From contig JABARE010000038.1 in assembly GCA_019187365.1 (NCBI GenBank), positions 81,545-145,544 on the forward strand: DNA of 64,000 nt, written 5' to 3'. Positions 25,495-34,367 of this stretch are shown here, in pieces. The translations under genes and the position numbers were made by a program. The number at the start of each line of letters is the position of its first letter. The first letter of the stretch is position 1. The notes below the pieces were generated by a model. The model did not search any database and was not told the DNA's origin. It saw only the letters and a list, made by a program, of their open reading frames with translations. Source of the DNA: Saprospiraceae bacterium (GTDB lineage: Bacteria > Bacteroidota > Bacteroidia > Chitinophagales > Saprospiraceae).

Positions 25495-26049
25495 TCATTG
25501 GGAATAATCGCTCAACACCCTATCTGCAAATTGACTAAAATCCGATACCGCAAGGTGAGGAAAATCCGACCAGTCTTCCAATGAATTGTGCTGGTGCCTC
25601 ATTCCATAACAATTTGCCCTGATCCTCGATCCAAGCGACAAGTCCACTGCACCATCGCCAATGAGCAACAGCGGTCGTGTTGCCGAGTCCGGAAAATCGG
25701 CAAAGAGTCGGCGCACCATTCCATCTGCCGGTTTTCTGCACCTGCAATGGTCTGCTGCCAGGTGCGGGCAATGGTAAATGCCATCGATCTTTCCTCCTCC
25801 CGAGACAATGGCTTTTAGCATCTTAGAATGAATGGCTTCGAGGTCGGCCTCCGTCATCAATCCCTTTCCAATTCCCTGCTGGTTGGTTACAATAAAAAAG
25901 TAAGTGCAAACGCCGGTTAATTTTGCTAAGCCTTCGATGACTCCTTCGCGGAAAACAAATTCTTCAGGCGTGGTGACGTAAGCGCCTGGCAGGAGCTCGT
26001 TGATTACGCCGTCTCGGTCGAGCAGCAGACAAAGGCCCTCATCGCTCAT
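25495..26049 (-). CDS. gmhB: D-glycero-D-manno-heptose 1,7-bisphosphate 7-phosphatase-like HAD phosphatase
   Basis: A 184-residue HAD-family phosphatase. The nucleophile motif is LLLDRDGVINEL (DxD with both Asp), motif II is IVTNQQGIGKG, and a zinc loop CPHLAADHCRCRKP marks the GmhB/HisB-N group. It should remove the 7-phosphate of manno-heptose bisphosphate in ADP- or GDP-heptose synthesis. It lies 33 bases after gmhA on the same strand, which supports the heptose role over histidinol phosphatase. Confidence 0.9.
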   Translation of the reverse strand: MSDEGLCLLLDRDGVINELLPGAYVTTPEEFVFREGVIEGLAKLTGVCTYFFIVTNQQGIGKGLMTEADLEAIHSKMLKAIVSGGGKIDGIYHCPHLAADHCRCRKPADGMVRRLFADFPDSATRPLLLIGDGAVDLSLGSRIRANCYGMRHQHNSLEDWSDFPHLAVSDFSQFADRVLSDYSQ

Positions 26050-26082
26050 GCCCGGGGTATTTACAAATTGGCCACATCCGGG

Positions 26083-26661
26083 TCAATGTTTAAACATGGC
26101 TTCCTCGACGAACTCGCAAAGGATGTGCCCAATCAGAATATGCGCTTCCTGGATGCGCGGTGTAGCATCGGAGGGCACACCGATCCAAATGTCGCTGAGG
26201 TCTCGCATGTTGCCACCATTCTTTCCAGTCAGACTTATGGTTTCCATGCCCAGGTCTCGGGCAGCCGCCAGCGCTCGAATCACATTGGCTGAGTTTCCGG
26301 AAGTGCTCAGACCGATGAGTGCATCTCCGCTTCGGCCTATACCCTTCACGAGACGCTCATAAATAAATTCATAACCGTAGTCATTGCCGACGGCGGTGAG
26401 GTAAGAAGTGTTGCAGTGCAGGGCTTCTGCGCTCAGTGCCGGACGATCGAAGGCAAAACGTCCGGTTAGTTCTGCTGCGATGTGTTGTGCATCTGCCGCA
26501 CTGCCACCGTTGCCACACAGATAAATGCGCTGTCCGCGCTGCAGCACGCGCGTCAGCATTGCGGCACAGGCGGCAATGGTACTGATGGTGGATGGGTCAG
26601 CACACAGGTCGGTTTTGACCTTTGCAGACGCCATGACAATTTCAATGATTCGGTTTTCCAT
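26083..26661 (-). CDS. gmhA: sedoheptulose-7-phosphate isomerase
   Basis: A 192-residue SIS-domain isomerase that converts sedoheptulose 7-phosphate to manno-heptose 7-phosphate, the first step of heptose synthesis. Motifs are LCGNGGSAADAQHIAAEL, FAFDRPALSAEAL, and GISTSGNS-like LIGLSTSGNSANVIRA. The ATG at 26661 (MENRIIEIVMAS) is chosen over an in-frame start at 26697 because it overlaps the glycosyltransferase end by only 20 bases and matches GmhA N-termini. The pair gmhA-gmhB follows two glycosyltransferases, indicating a heptose-containing surface glycan. Confidence 0.93.
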   Translation of the reverse strand: MENRIIEIVMASAKVKTDLCADPSTISTIAACAAMLTRVLQRGQRIYLCGNGGSAADAQHIAAELTGRFAFDRPALSAEALHCNTSYLTAVGNDYGYEFIYERLVKGIGRSGDALIGLSTSGNSANVIRALAAARDLGMETISLTGKNGGNMRDLSDIWIGVPSDATPRIQEAHILIGHILCEFVEEAMFKH

Positions 26662-27790
26662 GTGTTGATTGCTGCGTAGCCAGGATCTGGTCTGCAAAAT
26701 GGGACCAGCTCAATTCTTCTTTTTTGGAACGCAAAAAGGGGACGAATGTTTGCGGATTGACTTGCAGGAAACGGGCGATCGCATCCGCAATAGAGGCCGG
26801 TTCCGGGTCACAGGAATATCCGGCCCGTCCTTCGGGTACCTGTTCCGGCAACCCGCCAACGCGAGTGACGACCATGGGTTTTTCAAAGTAATAGGCCAGG
26901 GGCGTTACCCCGCTTTGGGTTGCACTCCGGTAGGGCTGTACGACGATGTCGCAGGCTCCGAAATAGTACTTTACCTTTGAATCGGGAATGAAATCGGTGT
27001 GCAGGATGACCCGTTCTGCAAGGCCGTGGGCATCGATGAGTTCGAGATAGTTGTCTTCGCGATCATAAAATTCACCGGCGACCAGCAAGCGAACTCCTGT
27101 ATTGGCAAGCATGGGATCTGCTAGCGCCTCAATCAGCAAGTCCAATCCTTTGTAGCGCCGGATAAAACCAAAAAACAAAACGATGGGGCCGCTGCCTTCA
27201 ATACCGAGCACCCTTTTGGCTTCCGCTTGCTCAACGGGAGGGCCAAACCCATCGAATAAAGGATGGGCTTGCATGGATACAGGGGCATCCGGACGGAATT
27301 TGCGCAAATCGGTTTCGACCACTTCGCTCATGCAAATAAATCGATCGGGAATCTTTACGAAATACCGGGTGAGACATTGATCCCCTGGTCGGGGCTCGTG
27401 GGGTACGATGTTGTCGGCAAGACACACAATCTGCCCTTTGTGGTTTTTGCGTGCAATGCGCAGTATGGTGCCCAGACTTGGCGCCATAAACGGAATCCAA
27501 TACCGCGTAAGGATCAGATCAGCTTTTTCGCGGCGCAGCCTGAGTCCTAAGCGCACCCAGTTCAACGGATTGAGCGAGTGTACGCATTGCTCAATGTCGA
27601 GATCATCCGGAGGACCTTCCGTGGAATATTGAGTTTTTCCCGGAAAAAGCAGACGCGGATATTGCAGGGTGAACGTGAGGATGGTGACTTGCCAGCCCTT
27701 GTTTTGAAATTCTCGCGCAAGGCGCTCGTTGAAATTTGCAAGACCGCCGCGAAAGGGATAGGCCGGACCTATCATCAGCATCCGGGGCAT
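26642..27790 (-). CDS. family 4 glycosyltransferase
   Basis: A 382-residue GT-B glycosyltransferase. It starts MLMIGPAYPFRGGLANFNER, typical of this type, and its C-terminal half has GPIVLFFGFIRRYKGLDLLI, YFGACDIVVQPYRSATQSGV and PMVVTRVGGLPEQVPEG. It likely adds a sugar to a surface glycan or lipid. The start codon overlaps the stop of the GT2 gene (TGATG arrangement), and its 3' end overlaps gmhA, so these genes are translationally coupled. The sugar donor may be an activated heptose, by inference from gmhAB. Confidence 0.88.
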   Translation of the reverse strand: MPRMLMIGPAYPFRGGLANFNERLAREFQNKGWQVTILTFTLQYPRLLFPGKTQYSTEGPPDDLDIEQCVHSLNPLNWVRLGLRLRREKADLILTRYWIPFMAPSLGTILRIARKNHKGQIVCLADNIVPHEPRPGDQCLTRYFVKIPDRFICMSEVVETDLRKFRPDAPVSMQAHPLFDGFGPPVEQAEAKRVLGIEGSGPIVLFFGFIRRYKGLDLLIEALADPMLANTGVRLLVAGEFYDREDNYLELIDAHGLAERVILHTDFIPDSKVKYYFGACDIVVQPYRSATQSGVTPLAYYFEKPMVVTRVGGLPEQVPEGRAGYSCDPEPASIADAIARFLQVNPQTFVPFLRSKKEELSWSHFADQILATQQSTHGKPNH

Positions 27791-28737
27791 CAGGGCAGCT
27801 TGTTTCGGATCTGGTAATTGTTGCGCTCACTTGCATTGCGCGTGACCAGTTCTGCGAGAAATCCGGTAAAAAACATCTGCGAACCAATGATCATCGACAC
27901 CAGAGAAATGAAAAATGCCGGTCGCTGAGTCATACCTACATGCCCGAATGCCAATTTGGTAAAGGAAAGGTAGAAGACAAAACAGAATCCTATAAAAAAG
28001 AAGATCAGCCCCGATGCTCCAAAAAAATGCATGGGCCGCTTGCCAAATTTTCCAATGAACATGATGGTGGCAAGATCTAAAAACCCATTGACAAACCGGC
28101 TCATTCCAAATTTGCTGTATCCGTATTTTCTCGGGCGGTGCTGAACAACTTTTTCGCCTATGCGGGTAAATCCTGCAGAACGCGCAATCACTGGTATATA
28201 GCGGTGCATTTCTCCAAAGACTTCGATGGATTGCACCACCTCTCTTCGGTAGGCTTTTAGTCCGCAATTCATGTCGTGCAGCCGTACACCGCTCATCCAT
28301 CCCGTCACCGTATTGTAAATCCTGGAAGGCAGGTTTTTGGAGAGGGCATTGTCGTAACGGACTTTCTTCCAGCCGGAGACTACGTCGTATTGCCCACCGG
28401 CGATCATCCCGTACAATTCGGGGACCTCTTCCGGAGAATCCTGCAGGTCTGCGTCCATCGTAACCACAACGGAACCGTTGCACAGTTGAAATCCGGTGTT
28501 GAGCGCAGCGGATTTGCCGTAGTTTCTGCGGAAACGGATTCCCCGAACAAAAGAATAACGTGCATGCGCCTGCTCAATGACTTGCCAGGTCCCGTCCGTG
28601 CTGCCGTCATCAATAAACCAAACTTCGTATTCCAGCTTTGCAGGGGCCAGGCTGCGGTGAATCCATTCGACAAGCTCGGAAATGGACTCCTCTTCATTAA
28701 AAGCCGGAATGACGATGGATAGGTCGATGGTATTCAT
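27790..28737 (-). CDS. GT2 family polyprenyl-phosphate glycosyltransferase with two C-terminal TM helices
   Basis: The ATG at 28737 is preferred to the TTG two codons earlier and gives 315 residues. The N-terminal GT-A domain has LSIVIPAFNEEESI, WFIDDGSTDGTWQV, VVTMDADLQDSPEEVPEL (DxD) and YDVVSGWKKVR. The C-terminal third holds two transmembrane helices (around FFGASGLIFFFIGFCFVFYL and FFISLVSMIIGSQMFFTGFL). This is the GtrB/ArnC/DPM1-like architecture, which transfers a sugar to undecaprenyl phosphate on the inner leaflet. It is coupled to the GT4 gene downstream. Confidence 0.9.
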   Translation of the reverse strand: MNTIDLSIVIPAFNEEESISELVEWIHRSLAPAKLEYEVWFIDDGSTDGTWQVIEQAHARYSFVRGIRFRRNYGKSAALNTGFQLCNGSVVVTMDADLQDSPEEVPELYGMIAGGQYDVVSGWKKVRYDNALSKNLPSRIYNTVTGWMSGVRLHDMNCGLKAYRREVVQSIEVFGEMHRYIPVIARSAGFTRIGEKVVQHRPRKYGYSKFGMSRFVNGFLDLATIMFIGKFGKRPMHFFGASGLIFFFIGFCFVFYLSFTKLAFGHVGMTQRPAFFISLVSMIIGSQMFFTGFLAELVTRNASERNNYQIRNKLP

Positions 28738-28774
28738 GTGCAACTGCTGTCCTCGGGATTAAACGGGGCTCGGG

Positions 28775-29311
28775 TCAATTGTATTTTGAAAAAGGATCCG
28801 ATGGGTCGTTTCGCCTGACGATGAGCGCAATGATGCAGGCAATGAGAAAGTAGGTAACCGCAGCTCCTAAAAATACCATAACGTACTGTATGGGGGCCGC
28901 AAAGTCTTGTGTCTCGATCTTTTCGAGCTGGGCTTCGAACCCCTCGTCGCCGATCCAGGAGCGCATCCGCTCTGCCATTTTAATGGCCTCAGCACGCTGC
29001 TCGTCCTGAATTTCCGGGGCAATAAATTTGACCATGATCCAGGTAAAGGGAACGCTGATGAGATTGGCAATCAAAGCAGTGACCCAGGCAGGGACGAGTG
29101 CATGTTTCCAGGTAATGTAACCGCTCATTGCATTGCGGCGATCCACGGCCGATTGGTACATCATGTAAAGACCAAAGAAAAATAAAAGGATGTTGCCAGC
29201 TGGATTGCCCATCATCCCGGCAATGTATAGGGTCAGCGTAGTAGCAAGGTGTATGCCTCCCCAGATGAGCCCTCTTGAAATGGCCGGCTGGTGATTTTGG
29301 TAAGAACTCAT
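28775..29311 (-). CDS. DUF4199 family membrane protein
   Basis: A 178-residue protein with four predicted transmembrane helices: one near the N-terminus (GLIWGGIHLATTLTLYIAGM), a second (NILLFFFGLYMMYQ), a third (ALVPAWVTALIANLISVPFT) and one at the C-terminus (VMVFLGAAVTYFLIACIIAL). A charged soluble segment lies before the last. This fits DUF4199, a family of unknown function common in Bacteroidota. The ATG at 29311 begins the hydrophilic N-terminus; longer starts are not supported. It sits between a dihydroorotase-like gene and the glycosyltransferases in one leftward series. Confidence 0.75.
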   Translation of the reverse strand: MSSYQNHQPAISRGLIWGGIHLATTLTLYIAGMMGNPAGNILLFFFGLYMMYQSAVDRRNAMSGYITWKHALVPAWVTALIANLISVPFTWIMVKFIAPEIQDEQRAEAIKMAERMRSWIGDEGFEAQLEKIETQDFAAPIQYVMVFLGAAVTYFLIACIIALIVRRNDPSDPFSKYN

Positions 29312-29377
29312 GACGTGATGTATTGACTGTTCGCAATCCGATCCGCACCGGGCGGACAATCGCGAAAGCGTATAAAG

Positions 29378-30670
29378 CTACGCCAGTTTTTCGGAAATCC
29401 CATCCGGCGTGAACTTTCCTTTAGAAAAAACCCCAAGCACTTTGCCGCGAAGGGAACTGCCAGGATAGGGACAATTGCGCGACAGCGAATGCAACTCCCC
29501 GTCAGTAAAGAGTGAATGGGTTCCGGTAACAAACCAACTCAGTTCCGCGGCGCAGCCTTCCTCCACATGCTGCACAGGGAGATGAAGCATGCTGCGTGTA
29601 TTGTGCACCTGCATCTCCACCCACCGGTCTATGCCGAGCTCGTCGAGCAAATGGGTGCAATACGCCCGGAAACAGGTCTGGAGACTCAGCGAGCCAAATG
29701 CCGCCGATTGAAACTCGAGGTCCTTACTTTCAGGATCCCAGGGGGTATGATCGCTGACAATGCAATCGATGGTACCTTCTGCAACTCCGCGGACGAGTGC
29801 CTTGCGATCGGATGCATCGCGCAAAGGGGGACTCAGTTTGTAGTTTGCGTCGAGGTTTTCGAGCCGGCTTGCATCGGCTACCAAATTGAATATGGAAACA
29901 GAGGCGAAAAGTCCACTGAGTTGTTTTTTTGCTGCGCGAAGGATGGCAACGGATTCTTCTCCCGACAATTTGTGAACGAGCAGCCTGGATGCAGTATAGC
30001 GCAACAGGGCAAGGTCCCGGTGTATAAAGGTGGTCTCAGCCAGGAGAGGTATGCCCAGCAAACCGAGCAAGGTACTGACCGGACCCTCGTGAACCTGGCC
30101 CTTCCCAGCCAGCGAATGGTCAAGACTTTGATTGATCAGCAAGCCTCCGGGTACCAATTTCAAATATTCCAGTGCGCGCATCATGAGGCCGCTGTTCTGG
30201 ATCGGTGCCATGCCATCAGAAAAGGCAATGGCGCCTGCTTCCCGCATCTGAAGGATCTCCGCGAGTTCCTGACCGATGCAGCCTTTGCTAACCGCCCCAA
30301 TGGGGAGTATGTGAATGGGAAGGTCAACGGATTTGCTGCGGATGAAATTGACCTCCGATTTGGATTGAATGGCGGGGCGTGTATTGGGAAACATGCAGAG
30401 TCCGGTGAACCCACCGGCTGCTCCGCTGAGGGCAAGGCTGCGTAAGGTTTCCCTGTGTTCCAGCCCGGGTTCGCCGCCAACGCAGCCAATGTCGATCCAG
30501 CCCCCGGAGAGCATGGAATTTGGAGCTTGCAAGGAGCGCGTTTTTCCGGTGCGCCGGATCTCGCGACCAATTTCTCGGATTATTCCGTCCTTCACCCAAA
30601 CGTCGACGACCTTTCCGTGGTGTTTTCCCCCGGGATCGACTATGCTCACTTTCCTGATCAGATAGTCCAT
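29378..30670 (-). CDS. dihydroorotase-like amidohydrolase lacking metal-ligand histidines
   Basis: A 430-residue amidohydrolase-fold protein of the dihydroorotase/PyrC group. Normal DHOase has an HxH metal pair in a D-x-HxH-x-EPG context; here the equivalent is IDIGCVGGEPGLEHRET, so both His are absent. A second ligand stretch that normally has His and Asp reads LLINQSLDHSL. Other fold features remain (CMFPNTRP, VHKLSGEE, SDHTPW). It is therefore probably a non-hydrolytic homologue, such as those that structurally support aspartate transcarbamoylase, or an enzyme with changed chemistry. It follows the BatA-type gene by 4 bases. Confidence 0.8.
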   Translation of the reverse strand: MDYLIRKVSIVDPGGKHHGKVVDVWVKDGIIREIGREIRRTGKTRSLQAPNSMLSGGWIDIGCVGGEPGLEHRETLRSLALSGAAGGFTGLCMFPNTRPAIQSKSEVNFIRSKSVDLPIHILPIGAVSKGCIGQELAEILQMREAGAIAFSDGMAPIQNSGLMMRALEYLKLVPGGLLINQSLDHSLAGKGQVHEGPVSTLLGLLGIPLLAETTFIHRDLALLRYTASRLLVHKLSGEESVAILRAAKKQLSGLFASVSIFNLVADASRLENLDANYKLSPPLRDASDRKALVRGVAEGTIDCIVSDHTPWDPESKDLEFQSAAFGSLSLQTCFRAYCTHLLDELGIDRWVEMQVHNTRSMLHLPVQHVEEGCAAELSWFVTGTHSLFTDGELHSLSRNCPYPGSSLRGKVLGVFSKGKFTPDGISEKLA

Positions 30671-30674
30671 GGCA

Positions 30675-32705
30675 TCACTGTGGTTTCAATATCCTTAACA
30701 ATAAGGACTCCATCGCGAAAAAGGCAGCGGCGAACAGCACAAACCACCACCAGAGGGATTGTCCCTCATGCTCGCTTTTCATCTGCCGGGCTAAATTTCT
30801 GTCTCCTCCCGAAGTACTTGCTACGACTGCCCGGTCACCGGTTTTAGTCTGCAGGTCATCGGGCGTCCAGCAACTCAGATCCGATTCCCTTCGGGAATCG
30901 TTGAAGGCGATGAGTCCCATGAATGCATCGCGGTTGTACAACTCGTATATGCCGGCTCTTCGGATTTGATCGTAAAAACTCAGGACAATTTTATTGCCCT
31001 GAATGCGACTTGCCGGAATCAACTCTTCTGGTCCCCGGAGCGAGAGCACCAGGTCTCCTTTTCCTTCATCGGCAACAAGTGGCCAGGTGACCAAAGGGTC
31101 TTTGCTCAGGTCATGTGAGTACGCCTGCCGGGCTTCAGGATTAAATGATACCTTAAACAGCAGTGGGATAAAAAGTTCCGCTTGCTTGCTCAGGTCATTT
31201 ATGGCCGGATCAAAGGGACTCGCAGACAGGTAAACCAACGCTCGGTTCACCCTAAAACGCAAGAGGTGGGCTGACCCGTCGCGGTATTCCATCAGCCGTT
31301 CTGCGGGCAAGCCACCCTGAAACCGAAACTGTCCGCGGGTATTGGGCAACTTGATGTTGGTTGGGATTTTTGAAAAGACATCATCGTATATATCCGCTTC
31401 GAAATTGAGCTTGCCGACCTGCATGGGTGCTTCGGAATAATTTGTGATAACAGGCAACCCAAGTACATCCGACAACGGCCGGTAGGAATCAGAACTCGCC
31501 TTGGGCCCCGGAAAGACCAGAAGCTGGACCCCCTCTTGAGTAGCTTTGAAAAGTTCCTGTGCCAAGCCAGAACTGACCTCATCGAGGTCACACAAAACGA
31601 TGAGTTTGTGCTGGGCAAATGCTCCAAACTGAACGCGATCGACCGGAAGGGCATTCCACTCAAATTGCGGAATCGCACTTACGGCGGCACGCAACATGGC
31701 CGGTTCTGCACCCTGGAAAAGCGCAAGGATCTTGAAGTTTGCGTCGGTCTTACACGCAAGGAAATACTGATCGTCAAATTGCACGGGGTAGTCCTTGATG
31801 CGGATGACAAGCCGTTGCCACCCCGGTTGGGAAATCTGCACTGCAATGGTGTCGCTTCTCCCTTCGCCGGCGGCCAGATTCACCGAAGGACCCGGATAAT
31901 CCAGCCCGTTGATGCTCAGCGTGGTCCTCAGGTCGCCCACATCGGATTTACCGCGGTTGCTTAGGTAAAAGACAACTTTGTTCGGCAAGCCGTGCAACAA
32001 TACGGGAGACAGAAAATGAGCAGAATCGATGCTGATGTTATTTTCTTCAATGGCCTGCAGGGGGATCAGTCTTAAGTTGATTCCAGTGGGAATTTCCGAA
32101 GTGTCCAGGTCGCTGCTGCTCTTTTGGAAATCAGAAATCAGATACAGACTTCCTCCATCCAACCGGGCGTTTTCAAAGCACTGGATCTGCTTTGCGATGA
32201 TGCGGGACAATGTTTGAATAGCCGGTCCGGTTTTGATTTCTTCGATGTACCGGAGCGCCTCTTCTTTTGAGACGATGCGCTGGTGCCTGCTTTCGAGGTC
32301 GTTGGTGAGTATCTGAAAACGGTCATTCTCCGAATGCGATTCGACAATGGCCGTGGCGAGCGATTGCGCGCGTTGAAGAAGCTTTCCCTGTTCCGACAGG
32401 GCATCCATCGACCAACTGTTGTCGATGTATATGCTGAGGTTGTTCAACGCAGTTGCGGCAGCGTCTCGCCGGGTCTGCGGTTGTGCAAAGGCAACGATCA
32501 GCGAAGACAGCGCAAGCAGTCGGGCCAGCAACACGAGGAGGTTGCGGAGTTTGTTGCGCGTAGAAGTTTCTTCCACCAATTCGCGCAACAGACGAACTTG
32601 TGTGAAATAGACTTTTTTGTACCTCCGGAAGTAAAACAGATGGATGACTATGGGTACAGCCAGTAACAACAGTGCCCATAAAAATCCCGGAAAAGCAAAA
32701 TGCAT
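30675..32705 (-). CDS. BatA/VWA-type membrane protein
   Basis: A 676-residue protein starting with the BatA N-terminal module: a transmembrane helix (FLWALLLLAVPIVIHLFYF), RRYKKVYFTQVRLLREL, and a second helix (LLALSSLIVAFAQP). A von Willebrand A-like domain follows with the MIDAS-like DNSWSM (DxSxS). Later regions are beta-rich and probably periplasmic, and the protein ends with a helix (WWWFVLFAAAFFAMESLLL). BatA-type proteins belong to the Bacteroidota Bat (aerotolerance-type) operons, but no MoxR ATPase or other bat gene is adjacent, so the role here is unknown. It is 67 bases after the beta-helix gene. Confidence 0.82.
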   Translation of the reverse strand: MHFAFPGFLWALLLLAVPIVIHLFYFRRYKKVYFTQVRLLRELVEETSTRNKLRNLLVLLARLLALSSLIVAFAQPQTRRDAAATALNNLSIYIDNSWSMDALSEQGKLLQRAQSLATAIVESHSENDRFQILTNDLESRHQRIVSKEEALRYIEEIKTGPAIQTLSRIIAKQIQCFENARLDGGSLYLISDFQKSSSDLDTSEIPTGINLRLIPLQAIEENNISIDSAHFLSPVLLHGLPNKVVFYLSNRGKSDVGDLRTTLSINGLDYPGPSVNLAAGEGRSDTIAVQISQPGWQRLVIRIKDYPVQFDDQYFLACKTDANFKILALFQGAEPAMLRAAVSAIPQFEWNALPVDRVQFGAFAQHKLIVLCDLDEVSSGLAQELFKATQEGVQLLVFPGPKASSDSYRPLSDVLGLPVITNYSEAPMQVGKLNFEADIYDDVFSKIPTNIKLPNTRGQFRFQGGLPAERLMEYRDGSAHLLRFRVNRALVYLSASPFDPAINDLSKQAELFIPLLFKVSFNPEARQAYSHDLSKDPLVTWPLVADEGKGDLVLSLRGPEELIPASRIQGNKIVLSFYDQIRRAGIYELYNRDAFMGLIAFNDSRRESDLSCWTPDDLQTKTGDRAVVASTSGGDRNLARQMKSEHEGQSLWWWFVLFAAAFFAMESLLLRILKPQ

Positions 32706-32772
32706 GCGACGAAAGGGTAATTGGGCGCAAAAATAGCCAAATTGCCGGACTTAAAGCCCGCAGAAAGGAGCA

Positions 32773-34278
32773 TCAGCGCTTTGGAGCCGCAAGCCGGACC
32801 CTTTCTGTGTGGCGGGCCGTGGCGTTGGCTGCAATGACAAAATAGAATCCGGGCGGGTAATTGCTAAAATCCATTTCAAACGCCGGCGTTTCACCATCCA
32901 GCGAGAGGTCTTCGTAAACCAACCGCCCGATGGAGTCGTACACCCTGACGGAGAAGGGGAGCTCTTTTAAATTCCACAAGGTGTATCGCTTTTGATCCTG
33001 AAGGAAAATACTGGACCAGGAGGCATCCATGCTCCGGCCCTGGGGAAGTGCCTTTTCGTATTTAAGGGGCGGGAGCACCCGCGACGACGACTCAAGTGCT
33101 CCGAGGTCAACGTGCAGATCCATCTTTCGGGGATTTCCTTCAAAGTCGATGTCCATGATGCCCTCGTCTTCGCCTGCATTTACAGCAGGACTTCCCGGCT
33201 TCAGACGAAAATTGAACTCCTTGCGCTCCGGATCTATGTATTGGAATTGTGGTTGTTCAATCAGGTCTGAAAGCCCCGGTTCATGGTATGAAAAATTGAA
33301 ATACAGGTTGTGGCTGAATCGCACTGAAACGCTGTTCGTCAGTCTGGTCGCCGGTTTGGCCGCGCTCGTATAAAATATGTTGTTGCTCGCATCGCATTCG
33401 GTTGCATGAACGAACCACAACTCGGGATGGTCGCATAATTCATTTTGCCCATTCTGGTAAAGTGTGTTATTGAGAACACGCACTCCCGCTGTGCGATCAA
33501 ATCGCATACCGCCTCCTCCGTTATCGTATAAGATGTTGTTGTGTACCAAGGTTTGATAACCGCTGAGCACGCGATCGCGCGGTGGCTCTTCAAACAAGAT
33601 CAGGGGATTGCAAACCAACTTGCCAGGACTCACCTGAAGGGCGTTCTTCTCCATGGTATTTGCCTGGAGATAATTGCGGTATCCCGGCAACAGATCGGTT
33701 GGTGTGTGGTTGAGGAAATGCAGCACAGCCCGTGCATCCGGGTCGACCGCATTTCTGCTGAACTTGTTGTAGCCGAGGGTGAGGTAATCGTATCCATCAG
33801 CCCTGACGGCGGGTCCTCTGAAATTGCGCACAAAACAATCGTACACTTTGATGTGAGAACACGGTTTTGACGCACTCCCCTCGATCAAAATGCCTGTAGC
33901 TGATGGATCATCCGGATCAGAAACAAAAGTGAGTCCTTCGAGGCTGACGTACTCGGCCCCTTGCAGCCATACTGCCGCCGTACTTCCACCGTAAATCACA
34001 GGGAGATGGTTGAGGTAATTTCTGATCACGACCCACTGACCTGGAAGTCCTCCGCGTTTAAGGTGTATGTTGCTTTCCTCCCGGGTACGGTAGGTTCCGT
34101 TCATGATGTGCAGACTGTCTCCCGGGCGAAGTGCCGAAAGTGCCTTGTCCATGGTGCGGAATGGAAGGAACCAGCGGTTGCCCGCATTCAGGTCATTGCC
34201 ATTTGGGGAAAGGTAAAAACTCATGCACGACCCGGAAATGCACAGAGGAAAAAAAAACAACATGAACCAATACTTCAT
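32773..34278 (-). CDS. exported right-handed beta-helix protein with T9SS type A-like tail
   Basis: A 501-residue protein. The signal peptide is MKYWFMLFFFPLCISG. The body is a parallel beta-helix of the pectate-lyase/DUF1565 kind: FYLSPNGNDLNAGN at the front, then repeated strands such as YVSLEGLTF, HIKVYDCFVRNF, LTLGYNKFSRN and VRVLNNTLYQNG. The tail (FSVRVYDSIGRLVYEDLSL, then FSNYPPGFYFVIAAN) matches T9SS type A sorting domains. It is predicted to be cell-surface or secreted, acting on or binding polysaccharide; catalytic residues are not clear. A good -7/-33 promoter lies upstream. Confidence 0.83.
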   Translation of the reverse strand: MKYWFMLFFFPLCISGSCMSFYLSPNGNDLNAGNRWFLPFRTMDKALSALRPGDSLHIMNGTYRTREESNIHLKRGGLPGQWVVIRNYLNHLPVIYGGSTAAVWLQGAEYVSLEGLTFVSDPDDPSATGILIEGSASKPCSHIKVYDCFVRNFRGPAVRADGYDYLTLGYNKFSRNAVDPDARAVLHFLNHTPTDLLPGYRNYLQANTMEKNALQVSPGKLVCNPLILFEEPPRDRVLSGYQTLVHNNILYDNGGGGMRFDRTAGVRVLNNTLYQNGQNELCDHPELWFVHATECDASNNIFYTSAAKPATRLTNSVSVRFSHNLYFNFSYHEPGLSDLIEQPQFQYIDPERKEFNFRLKPGSPAVNAGEDEGIMDIDFEGNPRKMDLHVDLGALESSSRVLPPLKYEKALPQGRSMDASWSSIFLQDQKRYTLWNLKELPFSVRVYDSIGRLVYEDLSLDGETPAFEMDFSNYPPGFYFVIAANATARHTERVRLAAPKR

Positions 34279-34295
34279 TCAATCGAATCTTGTGG

Positions 34296-34329
34296 CAAAG
34301 CTACCACCTGGAGGCCTGAACCCACCAAA
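34296..34329 (-). promoter_or_regulatory. Bacteroidota promoter of the beta-helix gene
   Basis: On the minus strand TTTG at 34326-34329 is followed after 22 bases by TAGCTTTG (34296-34303), a full -33/-7 pair, 18 bases from the start codon. Confidence 0.6.
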
Positions 34330-34367
34330 ACGCTGCATCCCTGCACGCATTGCCGGGTGAGACAGGG

